Shown: positions 41,426-51,141, counted from the first letter of the stretch. The stretch is 64,000 nucleotides of DNA from Ascidiaceihabitans sp034111945 (GCA_047626725.1 JBLHSG010000004.1:62001-126000), one strand, 5' to 3'. The notes: generated by a model from the sequence alone, not told the origin. Program-made: numbers and translations.

Positions 41426-42643
41426 TCACGGACGATGGAACGCCGCGGCCAGTTCAATATGCGATGACCAACGGAACTGATCGACAGGCTGAACCCAATC
41501 CAAAACATACCCCGCTTTGGTCAGTTGAAACGCGTCACGCGCAAATGTCACAGGGTTGCACGACACATATGCGATCTTGGGAACCGTCGCATTTGCCAGT
41601 TCGTTGATTTGGTCGGCAGCACCCGCACGCGGCGGATCCAGCACAACGGCGTCATAGCGGTTCAATTCATCCGGCAACAACGGGCGACGGAACAGATCAC
41701 GCGCCTCAGAGGTTACTGGTTTTAGCCCCTTAGACATGCGCCAACCATGATCCAGCGCAGCAACCATCGCTTTGTCACCTTCAACTGCGTGGACCTCGGA
41801 TTTTGCCGCCAACGGAAACGAGAACGTGCCGCTGCCCGCAAACAAATCTGCAACGCGTTTTGCATCACCCACAGCTTCAATTATAAGCGCGCCCAATGTT
41901 GTGGCCCCATGCGCTGTGGCTTGCAAAAACGCACCCGGTGGCACAACAACCTGAGCATTGCCAAAATCGTGACGCGGCGGTGTGCGCATCGCAATCGTTT
42001 CGCCGTCCCATGCCAAACGCACCATTCCCGTGCGGTCACACAAAGACGCAAGTTCAATACGCAGCTGGCCGTCAATTGGTTTGCCACCATTCACTGACAC
42101 ATCCAAACCATCGGATGACAGCGTCAGCGTCACAGCCAACACGCCTTTGCGCGACGATCCGATCAACGCCAAATCATGAGCCGCAGAGAAACCCGCCTTG
42201 ATCCGTGGATCAATCAATTGGCAATCCGGAACCTCGATCACTGTGCCAGATGCACGACCGTGAAATCCAACCATCGCACCTTTTTTCGTACGCCGCGCCG
42301 CAACTGTCGCACGTTGGCGTGACTGGGTAGGCGATGTCAGCGTTGGGCGAATTTCAGGCGCTAGATCATGCGCGGCCAAAGCACGGCGAACCACGTCACC
42401 CTTAAAGGTCGCTACGAAATCTTCGCTCGCGTGTTGCAACTGGCAACCACCACACGATTTGAAATGTCGGCAAACCGGCGCGACCCGATCATCCGACGGC
42501 GTGATGATTTTCACGTCTGTCAGCGCATCACCCTTTAGCGTGCCTGTGACCGTTTCACCGGGCAGCGTCATCGGTACAAAGATCGGACCGTGCGCAATTC
42601 CGTCGCCCTGATGGCCAACGCGTAAGATTGTATATTCTGTCAT
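41426..42643 (-). CDS. 23S rRNA (uracil-5-)-methyltransferase family (RlmD/TrmA type)
   Basis: SAM-dependent m5U methyltransferase with an iron-sulfur cluster. Cysteines at 58, 64 and 67 (CRHFKSCGGCQLQHA) plus one near VPDCQLIDPR match the RumA cluster. The methyltransferase domain shows VADLFAGSGTFSFPLA, VVLDPPRAGA and the catalytic Cys in YVSCNPVTFARD. 405 residues. Whether it methylates 23S rRNA U1939 or another uracil cannot be told from sequence. The ATG overlaps the upstream ABC gene by four bases. Confidence 0.88.
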   Translation of the reverse strand: MTEYTILRVGHQGDGIAHGPIFVPMTLPGETVTGTLKGDALTDVKIITPSDDRVAPVCRHFKSCGGCQLQHASEDFVATFKGDVVRRALAAHDLAPEIRPTLTSPTQSRQRATVAARRTKKGAMVGFHGRASGTVIEVPDCQLIDPRIKAGFSAAHDLALIGSSRKGVLAVTLTLSSDGLDVSVNGGKPIDGQLRIELASLCDRTGMVRLAWDGETIAMRTPPRHDFGNAQVVVPPGAFLQATAHGATTLGALIIEAVGDAKRVADLFAGSGTFSFPLAAKSEVHAVEGDKAMVAALDHGWRMSKGLKPVTSEARDLFRRPLLPDELNRYDAVVLDPPRAGAADQINELANATVPKIAYVSCNPVTFARDAFQLTKAGYVLDWVQPVDQFRWSSHIELAAAFHRP

Positions 42644-44472
42644 TCTGCCGCCTGTGTGGTGATAAATCCGCCGGATTGGCGATCCCAATAGCGGGCGTAT
42701 AACCCATCTTTGGCCAAAAGAGCATCATGTGATCCAACTTCGACGATACGGCCCTGATCCATCACAATAATACGGTCCATTTCAGTCAGCGTCGACAAGC
42801 GGTGCGCGATGGCCAAAACGGTTTTGCCCTCCATCACACGCGACAATGCATCCTGAATCGACGCCTCGACTTCGGAATCAAGCGCGCTGGTCGCTTCGTC
42901 CAAAACAAGGATTGGCGCGTCTTTGATAATCGCGCGGGCCAAGGCAATTCGTTGACGTTGACCACCAGACAGTTTCACACCGCGTTCGCCCAAATGCGCG
43001 TCGTATCCGGTGCGCCCTTTGTGATCTTGCAGGTCTTTGATGAACCCGTGCGATTCCGCTTTTTCGGCGGCGGCGATCACCTCTGCTTCGGTCGCATCAG
43101 GTTTGCCGTACCGAATGTTATCCATCGCAGACCGGTTGAACATCGCAGTTTCCTGCGTGACCATCCCGATGCTGCGACGCAGGCTTTCTTGGGTCACGTC
43201 ACGCGTGTTGACGCCATCGATTTCGATAGCGCCTTCTTCGGGATCATACAGACGCAACAGCAGCGAAACGAGCGTCGATTTCCCCGCACCAGACGCGCCG
43301 ACAATGCCTAGTTTTTCACCCGCGCCAATCGTCAAATCGATCTCGGAAATACCGCCCTTGTCGCGCCCATAAGCAAAGCCAAGGTTCTTTAGCGTGATCA
43401 CGCCTTGCGGCACTTTTAGATCAGTCGCGTCCTTTGCGTCTTCGACTCGTGTGCGCGGGGTCAAGGTGCGCATGCCATCCTCGATTTCGCCAATGTTGGA
43501 ATAGATCGCCATCAGCGTAAAGCTGACCCAACCGGTCATCTGCGCGATCCGAATAGCCACGGCACCCGCGGCAACAATATCGCCCGACGTTGCCTGACCT
43601 GCTTGCCACAACAGGATCGTTCCACCCAACAACAAGACAGGCAAAAGACCGGCAAGCGACATCAGCGCAAACCGGAACGTCGCCGACAGATATCCAAATT
43701 TCAACGAACTTTCGCGAAACGCTTGCATGGCGCCAAGGGCTGCGCGGTCTTCGTGATCGGCGTGCGCGAACAGTTTGACCGTTTTGATATTGGTGATCGT
43801 ATCGACAACCTGACCCGACACCATCGCACGTTTTCCCGCCCGCTCAGCAGACCGGACACGCACGCGCGGCAAGTACCAATTGATCAGCGCAAAATACAGC
43901 ACCAGCCAGACAAAGAACCCGATCGCCACACGCCAATCAATCGCGACCAGCAGCAGAACCGACCCAGCAAGAGAGGCGAGCGCAAAGGCGACAACGTTGA
44001 TAACTTCGGACGCAACATCGGTCACAGCGCGTGCGCATTGCATCTGCTTTTGCGCGATACGACCCGCGAAATCATCGTCAAAGAACGTGACGGTTTGACC
44101 AAGCGTCCAACGATGCAAACGCGACAACACAAGCGGATTCACATTGGGCTGCACGATGATCGAATTGGTCGCCGCAGACAGCCCAAACAGAACGGGACGC
44201 GCGATCAGGAAAAACGCCAAGGCGGCCACAATCAGCCCGACATTTTCAACCGAAAAGAAACCATTGGGGCCCAGCGTCACGGTCGCATCGATCACACGGC
44301 CAAGGATCAGGGCGGTGCCTGCCTCCATCGCGCCGGCGAGCGCTGAAAACCCTGCCGCCAACCAGAGCGCGGGCCAACTGCCAGACAGGCACCAGCGCAT
44401 AAATGCGCCAAGCGCTTGCGGCGGTGGCCCGTTTGCTGGGCGAAAGCTGTCGATCCAATTTCCGATGTTCAT
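42640..44472 (-). CDS. ABC transporter, fused membrane and ATPase domains (exporter half 2)
   Basis: Type I exporter half-transporter, 610 residues: six transmembrane helices in residues about 40-320, then an ATPase domain with Walker A GASGAGKSTL, signature LSGGQRQRIALAR and Walker B with Glu LVLDEATSALD. All catalytic residues are intact. It is a close paralogue of the upstream gene, with which it overlaps by four bases, so a heterodimeric exporter is likely. Substrate unknown: lipids or drugs are possible for this MsbA/LmrA-like group. Confidence 0.9.
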   Translation of the reverse strand: MNIGNWIDSFRPANGPPPQALGAFMRWCLSGSWPALWLAAGFSALAGAMEAGTALILGRVIDATVTLGPNGFFSVENVGLIVAALAFFLIARPVLFGLSAATNSIIVQPNVNPLVLSRLHRWTLGQTVTFFDDDFAGRIAQKQMQCARAVTDVASEVINVVAFALASLAGSVLLLVAIDWRVAIGFFVWLVLYFALINWYLPRVRVRSAERAGKRAMVSGQVVDTITNIKTVKLFAHADHEDRAALGAMQAFRESSLKFGYLSATFRFALMSLAGLLPVLLLGGTILLWQAGQATSGDIVAAGAVAIRIAQMTGWVSFTLMAIYSNIGEIEDGMRTLTPRTRVEDAKDATDLKVPQGVITLKNLGFAYGRDKGGISEIDLTIGAGEKLGIVGASGAGKSTLVSLLLRLYDPEEGAIEIDGVNTRDVTQESLRRSIGMVTQETAMFNRSAMDNIRYGKPDATEAEVIAAAEKAESHGFIKDLQDHKGRTGYDAHLGERGVKLSGGQRQRIALARAIIKDAPILVLDEATSALDSEVEASIQDALSRVMEGKTVLAIAHRLSTLTEMDRIIVMDQGRIVEVGSHDALLAKDGLYARYWDRQSGGFITTQAAE

Positions 44473-46310
44473 GACGCGTCTTCTTCTGTTTTCAGGAACC
44501 CACCAGATTGGCGCGCCCAGAAGTCTGAATATAGCCCACCACTGGCCAAAAGCCCGTCGTGTGTTCCGTCCTCGACGATTTTACCTTTGTCCAAAACAAG
44601 GATGCGGTCCATCTTGGCAATCGTTGATAAACGGTGGGCAATTGCGATCACGGTTTTGCCCTCCATCATGCCGTATAGGGTATCCTGAATCGCCGCCTCG
44701 ACTTCGGAATCCAACGCGCTTGTTGCCTCGTCCAACAGCAAGATCGGCGCATTTTTCAGGATCACACGCGCAAGCGTTACGCGCTGGCGTTGACCGCCAG
44801 ACAGTTTCACACCGCGTTCGCCGACCTGCGCATCGTAGCCTGTGCGTCCTTCGGGGTCCTGCAAATCAAGGATGAAATCATGCGCCTCTGCTTGCTTTGC
44901 AGCGGCGATCATTTGATCCTCGGTCGCATCGGGACGACCATACAGCAGGTTGTCGCGCACAGAACGATGCAGCAGTGAACTGTCCTGTTGCACCATCCCG
45001 ATGTTCAAACGCAGGCTGTCTTGGGTCACGCCTGTAACGCTTTGCCCATCGATCAAAATTTGACCGGATTCAGGGTCGTAAAAGCGCAGCAGCAATTTGA
45101 CCAAGGTGGATTTGCCCGCGCCGGAACGACCAATCAGGCCAATTTTCTGACCTGGTTCAATCATCAAATCAACATTGTCCAAGCCACCTGACGACCGACC
45201 ATAGTGATGGGTCAGGCCATTCAATTCGATCCGCCCGTCTTGCATTTCAAGGCGTTTGGCACCCGGCGCATCCACCAGCGTAATCGGCTGTGCAATGGTT
45301 TCCATACCTTCGGACACGACGCCAAGTTCGCGGAAAAAGCTGGTCAAAGCCCACATGATCCAAGCGGTCATAGAATTCAGCCGCAGGGTCAGCGCGGTCG
45401 CTGCAGCAACAACGCCAACAGACGTTTCGCCCTGCATCCACAACGCAATGCCCCAGCCAACAACGCCAACAATCAGCAAGCCGTTTAGCGCGACCAGCAT
45501 CACATCCATGATCGTGAAAATCCGCATTTCGCGCTGGAACGTCTGGCGCGTATTTTCAATGGCGTCCTTGGCGTACGACAATTCCTGATCGTGATGGGCG
45601 AACATTTTGACGGAATGAATGTTTGAATATGCGTCCACAACACGGCCTGTTACGGTCGACCGCGCATCCGACGCCGCCTTGGAGGCAGGGCCAACGCGCA
45701 CGACAGTCCAGCGGATCAAAACACCGTACAGCACGAACCAAACCAGCAGCGGCACCAGCAAACGCACGTCTGATGTCGACAGCAAAATCGCAGCACCAAT
45801 CAAGTATGCCAGCGAAAACGAAATCGCATCAAACACCTGAAAGACGACCTCGCCCGCAGCAGGTGGCGTTTGCATAATCCGGTTTGCGATCCGTCCAGCA
45901 AAGTCGTTTTCAAACCAACCAACAGACTGACGCAATACGTGTTTGTGCGCGCGCCAGCGGATCAATGTGCCGAAGTTCGGTAGGATCGCGTTGTTCAAAA
46001 GCGCCACATCCAACACCTGCAACAACGGCCGCAGGATCAGAATAAACAGGGCGACAATTATGAATTCATAGCCAAATTCAGCCCAGACTTGATCGGGTTC
46101 ACCCCCCATCAAATCAACGACGCGGCCCATGTAATAAATGAGGCCGATTTCGATAGCAGCAACGACGATAGACATCAGCGCTGCAAACCAAAACACCGTT
46201 TTGAACGGTTTGGAATATTCGCGCAAAAACGGCCAAATCTTGGTCGGCGGGTTATCATTTTCGGGGTAGTCGACGTACGGGTCGACAAGGTTTTCAAAGA
46301 ATTTGAACAT
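44469..46310 (-). CDS. ABC transporter, fused membrane and ATPase domains (exporter half 1)
   Basis: Partner half-transporter of 613 residues from MFKFFENLVDPYVDYPE. Membrane domain in about residues 45-330; ATPase domain with GRSGAGKSTL, LSGGQRQRVTLAR and LLLDEATSALD, all canonical. The start at 46310 is preferred over longer frames because the family begins here, although the ribosome site is weak. A 10-codon frame with a very strong ribosome site lies 79 bases upstream, in frame (46389-46421). Followed by half 2 in a four-base overlap. Confidence 0.9.
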   Translation of the reverse strand: MFKFFENLVDPYVDYPENDNPPTKIWPFLREYSKPFKTVFWFAALMSIVVAAIEIGLIYYMGRVVDLMGGEPDQVWAEFGYEFIIVALFILILRPLLQVLDVALLNNAILPNFGTLIRWRAHKHVLRQSVGWFENDFAGRIANRIMQTPPAAGEVVFQVFDAISFSLAYLIGAAILLSTSDVRLLVPLLVWFVLYGVLIRWTVVRVGPASKAASDARSTVTGRVVDAYSNIHSVKMFAHHDQELSYAKDAIENTRQTFQREMRIFTIMDVMLVALNGLLIVGVVGWGIALWMQGETSVGVVAAATALTLRLNSMTAWIMWALTSFFRELGVVSEGMETIAQPITLVDAPGAKRLEMQDGRIELNGLTHHYGRSSGGLDNVDLMIEPGQKIGLIGRSGAGKSTLVKLLLRFYDPESGQILIDGQSVTGVTQDSLRLNIGMVQQDSSLLHRSVRDNLLYGRPDATEDQMIAAAKQAEAHDFILDLQDPEGRTGYDAQVGERGVKLSGGQRQRVTLARVILKNAPILLLDEATSALDSEVEAAIQDTLYGMMEGKTVIAIAHRLSTIAKMDRILVLDKGKIVEDGTHDGLLASGGLYSDFWARQSGGFLKTEEDAS

Positions 46311-46388
46311 CACGGAAGAGCCTGAAATTGTAAGGTAGACATGCGGATTGCGTCGAATAATTCGAGCCACCCAATTAGGTTGGACCGA

Positions 46389-46421
46389 TTAGTCTCGGTT
46401 GAGCCAAATCCCGCGATACAT
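46389..46421 (-). CDS. Possible leader peptide (10 codons) upstream of the ABC exporter pair
   Basis: A full GGAGGT (46434-46429), seven bases before ATG 46421, opens MYRGIWLNRD followed by TAA at 46391-46389. The frame is the same as that of the ABC gene starting at 46310. The Shine-Dalgarno is far better than that of the gene itself. It may be an upstream regulatory ORF, or a relic of a longer N-terminus. Confidence 0.4.
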   Translation of the reverse strand: MYRGIWLNRD

Positions 46422-46472
46422 GTCGTAGACCTCCAATGTGTCAGCAGTTGATAGCGCAAACTTCTTGCAAAG

Positions 46473-47645
46473 TCACCCCAAAAGCTGGGCCTTGGTTTTG
46501 ACAAACCCCGACGCGATCCAATCTTGCTTTAGCGTCTTTAGCTGTTTGCCTAGTTCCGGACCTTGAAACGCTGGCTGTAAATCTGCGGCAGTGATCGGAA
46601 AAACGCTGTTCGCGCCCTGTTCGATTTCCGCAAAAACATCCGGATTTGGCGTGTGACCCGCAAAGGCTGCGCGCAATGCAATGATGCTAAATGCCGTTGT
46701 TGAACCATGCCGATACCCAAGTTCACCAGCAGTCTGAAGGCTACCAATACCGTCACGTAAAATGTTCAGCTCACGCGCCTGAATTTTAGACAGTCGCAAG
46801 GTTTCCGCCACATCCATTCCACCCAATGCTGCCAAGCGCCGGATCGGGTCAGGCGGCAAATCTAGCAATCCTTCGACATGTACCAACGGACCCACCCACG
46901 TGTCATCGCTGCCTGCCAATACGGTTTGAAGCACGCCAGTCTGGCGCATCACGGCAAGCGAAGTGGACGGATTTGGAGCAGCGAGAAGTTTGATCAACTC
47001 AGATCCGACCCTTTCGGGCGACAACGACGCAAGCCCATCTAAATTAGATGCAATCGCATTCAACGCCTCAGGATCAAAACCCAACTCGGCATCACCATAC
47101 CACGCAGAGAACCGGAAAAACCGCAGGCTGCGCAGATAATCCTCGCGAATGCGTAGTGACGCGTCTTCGATAAAACGAATGCGACGCGCACGGGCATCAG
47201 GCAGCCCATTCAACGGATCAACGACACGTCCTGTTGCATCGGCGTACAGTGCATTCATGGTGAAATCGCGGCGCCGCGCATCATCCATAATGTCATCAGA
47301 AAACGCGACAATAGCGCGCCTGCCATCGGTTTCAACATCGCGCCGGAATGTCGTGATTTCAAACGGCGTGCCATTCATCACAACGGTCACGGTGCCATGA
47401 TCAATGCCTGTTGGAATTGCCTTTAGGCCAGCCGCCTTGGCCAAATCCATAACCTGCTGCGGCAACGCGTTTGTCGACAGGTCAATATCACTGGCCAGTT
47501 CGCCCAAGATCGCATTGCGCACACAGCCGCCTACGAAAAAAATCTGGTGACCTGCCTGCGCAATCACGGCACATAATGCTTGTGCATCTGCGTCCTGCAA
47601 CCATTGCGTTTCCGCCGGTAGAATTAGGTCATTCGATCGGTCCAT
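46473..47645 (-). CDS. cca: CCA tRNA nucleotidyltransferase
   Basis: Adds or repairs the 3' CCA of tRNAs. The 390-residue class II enzyme has the head motif IFFVGGCVRNAILG, the catalytic DIDLSTNALP, HGTVTVV, the RRDFTMNALYAD block, DPLNG, RIREDYLRSLRFFRF and ERVGSEL. The start MDRSNDLILP at 47645 lies inside the 3' end of the Nudix gene, a 22-base overlap; a longer frame is possible but unlike the family. Co-transcribed with nudix and hslO. Confidence 0.94.
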   Translation of the reverse strand: MDRSNDLILPAETQWLQDADAQALCAVIAQAGHQIFFVGGCVRNAILGELASDIDLSTNALPQQVMDLAKAAGLKAIPTGIDHGTVTVVMNGTPFEITTFRRDVETDGRRAIVAFSDDIMDDARRRDFTMNALYADATGRVVDPLNGLPDARARRIRFIEDASLRIREDYLRSLRFFRFSAWYGDAELGFDPEALNAIASNLDGLASLSPERVGSELIKLLAAPNPSTSLAVMRQTGVLQTVLAGSDDTWVGPLVHVEGLLDLPPDPIRRLAALGGMDVAETLRLSKIQARELNILRDGIGSLQTAGELGYRHGSTTAFSIIALRAAFAGHTPNPDVFAEIEQGANSVFPITAADLQPAFQGPELGKQLKTLKQDWIASGFVKTKAQLLG

Positions 47646-48217
47646 GCGCGCAACATACGCGCAGTTGCGCCCCAGATGTAATAGGGGCCGTAGGGCACTG
47701 TGAAATAATGGCGATGCTGTCCACGCCAACGCCGCGATTGAACACTAAAGTTATCGGGGTTCAAAACATGGGACAAAGGCACGCGAAACACTTCTTCGAC
47801 TTCGCCCGGTTCAGGTTTGGCGTCAAATTCCTCGCGCACAAATGCAATGACGGGTGTGACGTTAAATCCGGTGACCGTTTCGTGGATTGGCAGCGTGCCT
47901 AGCACTTCGACAATCTGCGAAGGCAGGCCGATTTCTTCGTCTGCTTCTCGCAATGCGGCGGAGATAACGTCGGCATCGTTGTCGTCTTGTTTGCCCCCAG
48001 GAAAGGCGATCTGACCGGGGTGATGTTTTAACGCCGATGACCGTTTGGTCAGGATCAATTCCGGTACACCATTGCGCATAATGATCGGGGCAAGAACACC
48101 GGCAGGGCGCAGTTTACGCCCCGCCGGCAATGTTACATTCGGGTTCAAATCAAAATCAGATGACGGTTTGCCAGCAGCGCCCAGCGCGTGGCGAATGTCA
48201 GCGATTAGGTCACTCAC
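47624..48217 (-). CDS. Nudix hydrolase, CoA pyrophosphatase type
   Basis: Predicted to hydrolyse CoA or acyl-CoA to phosphopantetheine. The 197-residue protein has the UPF0035-like lead LTKRSSALKHHPGQIAFPGGK followed by the Nudix box with ALREADEEIGL, as in NudL/YeaB. The GTG at 48217 is chosen because it overlaps the hslO stop by eight bases with AGAAG upstream; a longer frame would run 40 bases further into hslO. Convergent genes are absent here; cca follows. Confidence 0.87.
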   Translation of the reverse strand: MSDLIADIRHALGAAGKPSSDFDLNPNVTLPAGRKLRPAGVLAPIIMRNGVPELILTKRSSALKHHPGQIAFPGGKQDDNDADVISAALREADEEIGLPSQIVEVLGTLPIHETVTGFNVTPVIAFVREEFDAKPEPGEVEEVFRVPLSHVLNPDNFSVQSRRWRGQHRHYFTVPYGPYYIWGATARMLRAWTDRMT

Positions 48218-49196
48218 TCGGGGCTTCTTCTGACTCGAATCCGATGCTGGCCGGATCAAGGTCGTAATGCGCGCTACAGAATTGGCAATCCGCAGTCACA
48301 CGCCCTTCGGGTGTTGTCATGGTTGAAATGTCGCGCGCCGAATAGATCGACAGGCTTTGTCGCACGCGGTCTTCGGAACACGAGCAGCCAAATTTAATCG
48401 GTTGAGCATCGTAAACGCGGACTTGTTCCTCGTGAAACAGGCGCAACAACAGATCGCTTGGGGGCACTTGGGGGCCGATCAATTCCATGTCTTCGACCGT
48501 ATCCAAAAGAATGTTCACGCGGTTCCAGTTTTCGCCTTCATCCTCATTCAAAAGGTCGGCAGCTTGCAACGTGTCACCGGTGCCTTCGACCTGAGCCGCG
48601 AACGGCGACGCTTTTGGCATGTGTTGGATCATAACACCGCCCGCACGCCAATGTTCCGGTACGCCCGGTTCCATCGATTTGCCGTATGACAGCGCAAAAC
48701 GGGTCGGCAACTGTTCGGATTGGGCAAAGTACGCCTCTGCACATTTCGACAGCGAACCGCCCTCAAGAGGTGTGATCCCCTGATACGGTTTCATGCCCTG
48801 ACCTTGGTCAATCATGATCGCGAAATACCCATCGCCAATTTGTTCGAACGGCGCGCCATCTGTCAGACGATCGGCATCATACGTCGCATAGGCGCGAATG
48901 CGCGCAGGTTCGCCTTCCTTTTCGGGACCGTAGTAATCAGTCGCGATCATGCGAACCGCGCCTTTGGACTGAACCTGCAAGGACAGCTTCCAGCGCAATT
49001 TGACCGTTTGACCGATCAATGCCGTCAACAAAGCCATTTCGGCAACCAGTGCTTCGACGACAGGCGGATAATTATGCTGCTTTAGAATACCATCCAAAAC
49101 ACCATCAAGGCGCGCAACGCGTCCGCGAATGTCTGCTGCATCCAGTTGAAAGGGCAGGACGGTATCGTCCCATGCGATTTTATTTGCTAGTGTCAT
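48210..49196 (-). CDS. hslO: Redox-regulated chaperone Hsp33
   Basis: Holdase activated by oxidative stress when its zinc-binding cysteines form disulfides. The 328-residue protein carries the C-terminal CxC (271 and 273, in GCSCSEDRV) and CxxC (304 and 307, in CQFC), as needed, and the N-terminal VEALVAEMALLTALIGQTVKL region. The start MTLANKIAWDD at 49196 has AAGGAAA upstream. It is the first gene of hslO-nudix-cca and is divergent from the next Nudix gene, with 78 bases between starts. Confidence 0.94.
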   Translation of the reverse strand: MTLANKIAWDDTVLPFQLDAADIRGRVARLDGVLDGILKQHNYPPVVEALVAEMALLTALIGQTVKLRWKLSLQVQSKGAVRMIATDYYGPEKEGEPARIRAYATYDADRLTDGAPFEQIGDGYFAIMIDQGQGMKPYQGITPLEGGSLSKCAEAYFAQSEQLPTRFALSYGKSMEPGVPEHWRAGGVMIQHMPKASPFAAQVEGTGDTLQAADLLNEDEGENWNRVNILLDTVEDMELIGPQVPPSDLLLRLFHEEQVRVYDAQPIKFGCSCSEDRVRQSLSIYSARDISTMTTPEGRVTADCQFCSAHYDLDPASIGFESEEAPSE

Positions 49197-49274
49197 GGGG
49201 GTTTCCTTACGCGCCACGGATTGGCATATCGCGTCTATATAGGTGCCACAAGGCAAACAAAAAGAGGGCCGCGA

Positions 49275-49718
49275 ATGATACGACGTGTTGGACCACCCCC
49301 ACAAGCTGGACGACGTTATACAATGCGGCCGGGTGCGTATGCGATTTTACCGTTGCAACGGCGCGTTTTGCTAACGGGTCAAAACGCTGATGTTCTAGAC
49401 ATTCAACTGCCCGGTGGTGGCATTGATCCGGGTGAATCACCAATCCAAGCGCTACATCGTGAGGTCCGCGAAGAAATCGGTTGGTGCATTTCCAGCCCCC
49501 GCCGACTGGGCGCGTTTCGTCGGTTTGTGTTTATGCCAGAATACGATTTGTGGGCAGAAAAACTTTGCCATGTATACGTCGCACGGCCGGTTTATCAGTT
49601 TGCAGAACCTATCGAACCTGATCACGTTACCTTGGTTCTTGACCCATCTGAGGCCGCCATGGCGCTGGGAAATGATGGCGATCGTCTGTTCGTTGAGCGC
49701 TATTTCGGGCTACTTTAA
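49275..49718 (+). CDS. Nudix hydrolase (NUDIX domain, substrate unknown)
   Basis: 147-residue protein with the Nudix box from LPGGGIDPGESPIQAL to HREVREEIGW. The N-terminal RRVGPPPQAGRRYTMRPGAYAIL and the DLWAEKLCHVYVARPV segment place it outside MutT and CoA groups; the substrate is unknown. The start at 49275 has GAGGG upstream; a longer frame would overlap the hslO leader. Its stop interlocks with the receiver/PP2C gene stop in TTAA. Confidence 0.85.
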   Translation: MIRRVGPPPQAGRRYTMRPGAYAILPLQRRVLLTGQNADVLDIQLPGGGIDPGESPIQALHREVREEIGWCISSPRRLGAFRRFVFMPEYDLWAEKLCHVYVARPVYQFAEPIEPDHVTLVLDPSEAAMALGNDGDRLFVERYFGLL

Positions 49719-50983
49719 CCGCTGAATTCAAACAACACGCCAGACACGTCATCGGGAAAATCGTCGGTTTTTGCGAAATTTGACAAGTTCCACATTAGCG
49801 CTTCGAAAAATGCAGGGCCCTTGATGTCGCGCAGGTCTGTCATCATCTCGGCCAGCCCTTCTTCTTCTAACATGTCGCCGTCCGGGTTAGGGCATTCGGT
49901 GACTCCGTCTGACAGCAATGCGATCCGGTCACCGGGATTTAGTTGAATTTCAAAGCTTTCGAACGTGATCCCGTACATCAAACCGACAGGAAAACCACCT
50001 GTACCTGTTTGCTCGATCGTACCATCACTGCGCTGAACGGCCGGATGAGGATGGCCCGCCTGCCCCAAAATTACCTTGCCAGTTTTCAAATTCACGTCTG
50101 CCAAAAGCAGTGTAAAATAATGTTCTGTTTCCATCTCGTCCAGAACAAGGTCGTTGAGCGTTTCGATCACTTGATCCGGCGGCAAAGATCGATAACTGCC
50201 ATCCGCCAACCGTTCCAAAGCGACGTTTTGATCAGGGGCTGAAGCGGATAAATAACCGGCCAACCGCGCGGTCATAAGGGCAGAACTGATGCCATGTCCT
50301 GACACGTCAATCGCGAACAAACCTAGGTGACCTTCACCTGCTGGATAAAACCCGACAAGGTCGCCACCAACATGCCCACTGGAACGAAGTAAAAGCGACA
50401 ATTCGCCTGTATCAAAGGACTTTGTCCTCTCGCGGATTAACGATTGTTGTAATTTTTTGGCTTCAATCAAATCGCTGTCGAGCGAGTCATAAACACGCTG
50501 TAGTTCCAGCAACGTTTCGGAAATCACCTTGTTTTTGTCAGTTAATTCGCGCTGCATATCCAATATGCGTTCACCTGCAGAAATACGCGCCCTAAGTTCA
50601 TGCGCATTGACCGGTTTGCTTAGAAAATCATCGGCGCCTGCCTGCAATCCCTGCGCCACTTCACCTTTTTCGCTCTTGGACGTTAGAAGAATAAAGTACC
50701 CGTAATGGTCCCCCGGCAAATTACGAAACGCATCGCAAAATTCCAAACCGTTCATCTGTGGCATCATCCAATCGCTCAGCACGATGTCCGGCGGATCTGA
50801 TTTGCACATTTCCAGCGCAACGAGACCGCTATCAGCCTCCAGAACATCGTAACCCCAGCGCGTAACCGAACTCGACAGAATTTTACGCTGCAACCGACTG
50901 TCATCCACAATTAGAACGCGTCGCTTTGGCAACACGTTTTCCGGCTGGCCGCCGTGTTCAGGTAATTTCAAAAGCGAAGACAT
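49715..50983 (-). CDS. Response regulator with PP2C-type (RsbU/SpoIIE) phosphatase output
   Basis: Signal protein of 422 residues. The receiver domain (about 22-140) has the phospho-acceptor Asp71 in VLSDWMMPQMNG and Lys in FLSKPVNA. A coiled-coil linker (about 145-185) leads to a PP2C phosphatase with GHVGGDLVGF, AIDVSGHGISSALM, LSDGVTE and DDVSGVLFEF, metal ligands in place. It probably dephosphorylates an anti-sigma antagonist or similar. The start is the ATG at 50983, with no clear ribosome site. It faces an Hpt gene across a 158-base region with TTAAC boxes. Confidence 0.88.
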   Translation of the reverse strand: MSSLLKLPEHGGQPENVLPKRRVLIVDDSRLQRKILSSSVTRWGYDVLEADSGLVALEMCKSDPPDIVLSDWMMPQMNGLEFCDAFRNLPGDHYGYFILLTSKSEKGEVAQGLQAGADDFLSKPVNAHELRARISAGERILDMQRELTDKNKVISETLLELQRVYDSLDSDLIEAKKLQQSLIRERTKSFDTGELSLLLRSSGHVGGDLVGFYPAGEGHLGLFAIDVSGHGISSALMTARLAGYLSASAPDQNVALERLADGSYRSLPPDQVIETLNDLVLDEMETEHYFTLLLADVNLKTGKVILGQAGHPHPAVQRSDGTIEQTGTGGFPVGLMYGITFESFEIQLNPGDRIALLSDGVTECPNPDGDMLEEEGLAEMMTDLRDIKGPAFFEALMWNLSNFAKTDDFPDDVSGVLFEFSG

Positions 50984-51036
50984 AAGGGACAAAGTTCCGG
51001 CACTGTTTAGACCGCTCAGTCTTTAGTCTCTCGAAC

Positions 51037-51098
51037 TTAACGAGCCGTGAAAGCGACAATCAGACATACTAAAAGTTTAACAAGTTATATTTCGTTAA
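51037..51098. promoter_or_regulatory. TTAAC half-sites between receiver/PP2C and Hpt genes (possible CtrA boxes)
   Basis: TTAAC occurs at 51037-51041 and 51077-51081, and inverted (GTTAA) at 51094-51098. CtrA of alphaproteobacteria binds TTAA half-sites spaced seven bases or single TTAACCAT-like boxes. The spacing here does not fit the full consensus, so this is a weak suggestion. Confidence 0.3.
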
Positions 51099-51141
51099 GC
51101 TAAATGACCGAACATCACCTGACACAGAATCGGAGGAAAAA

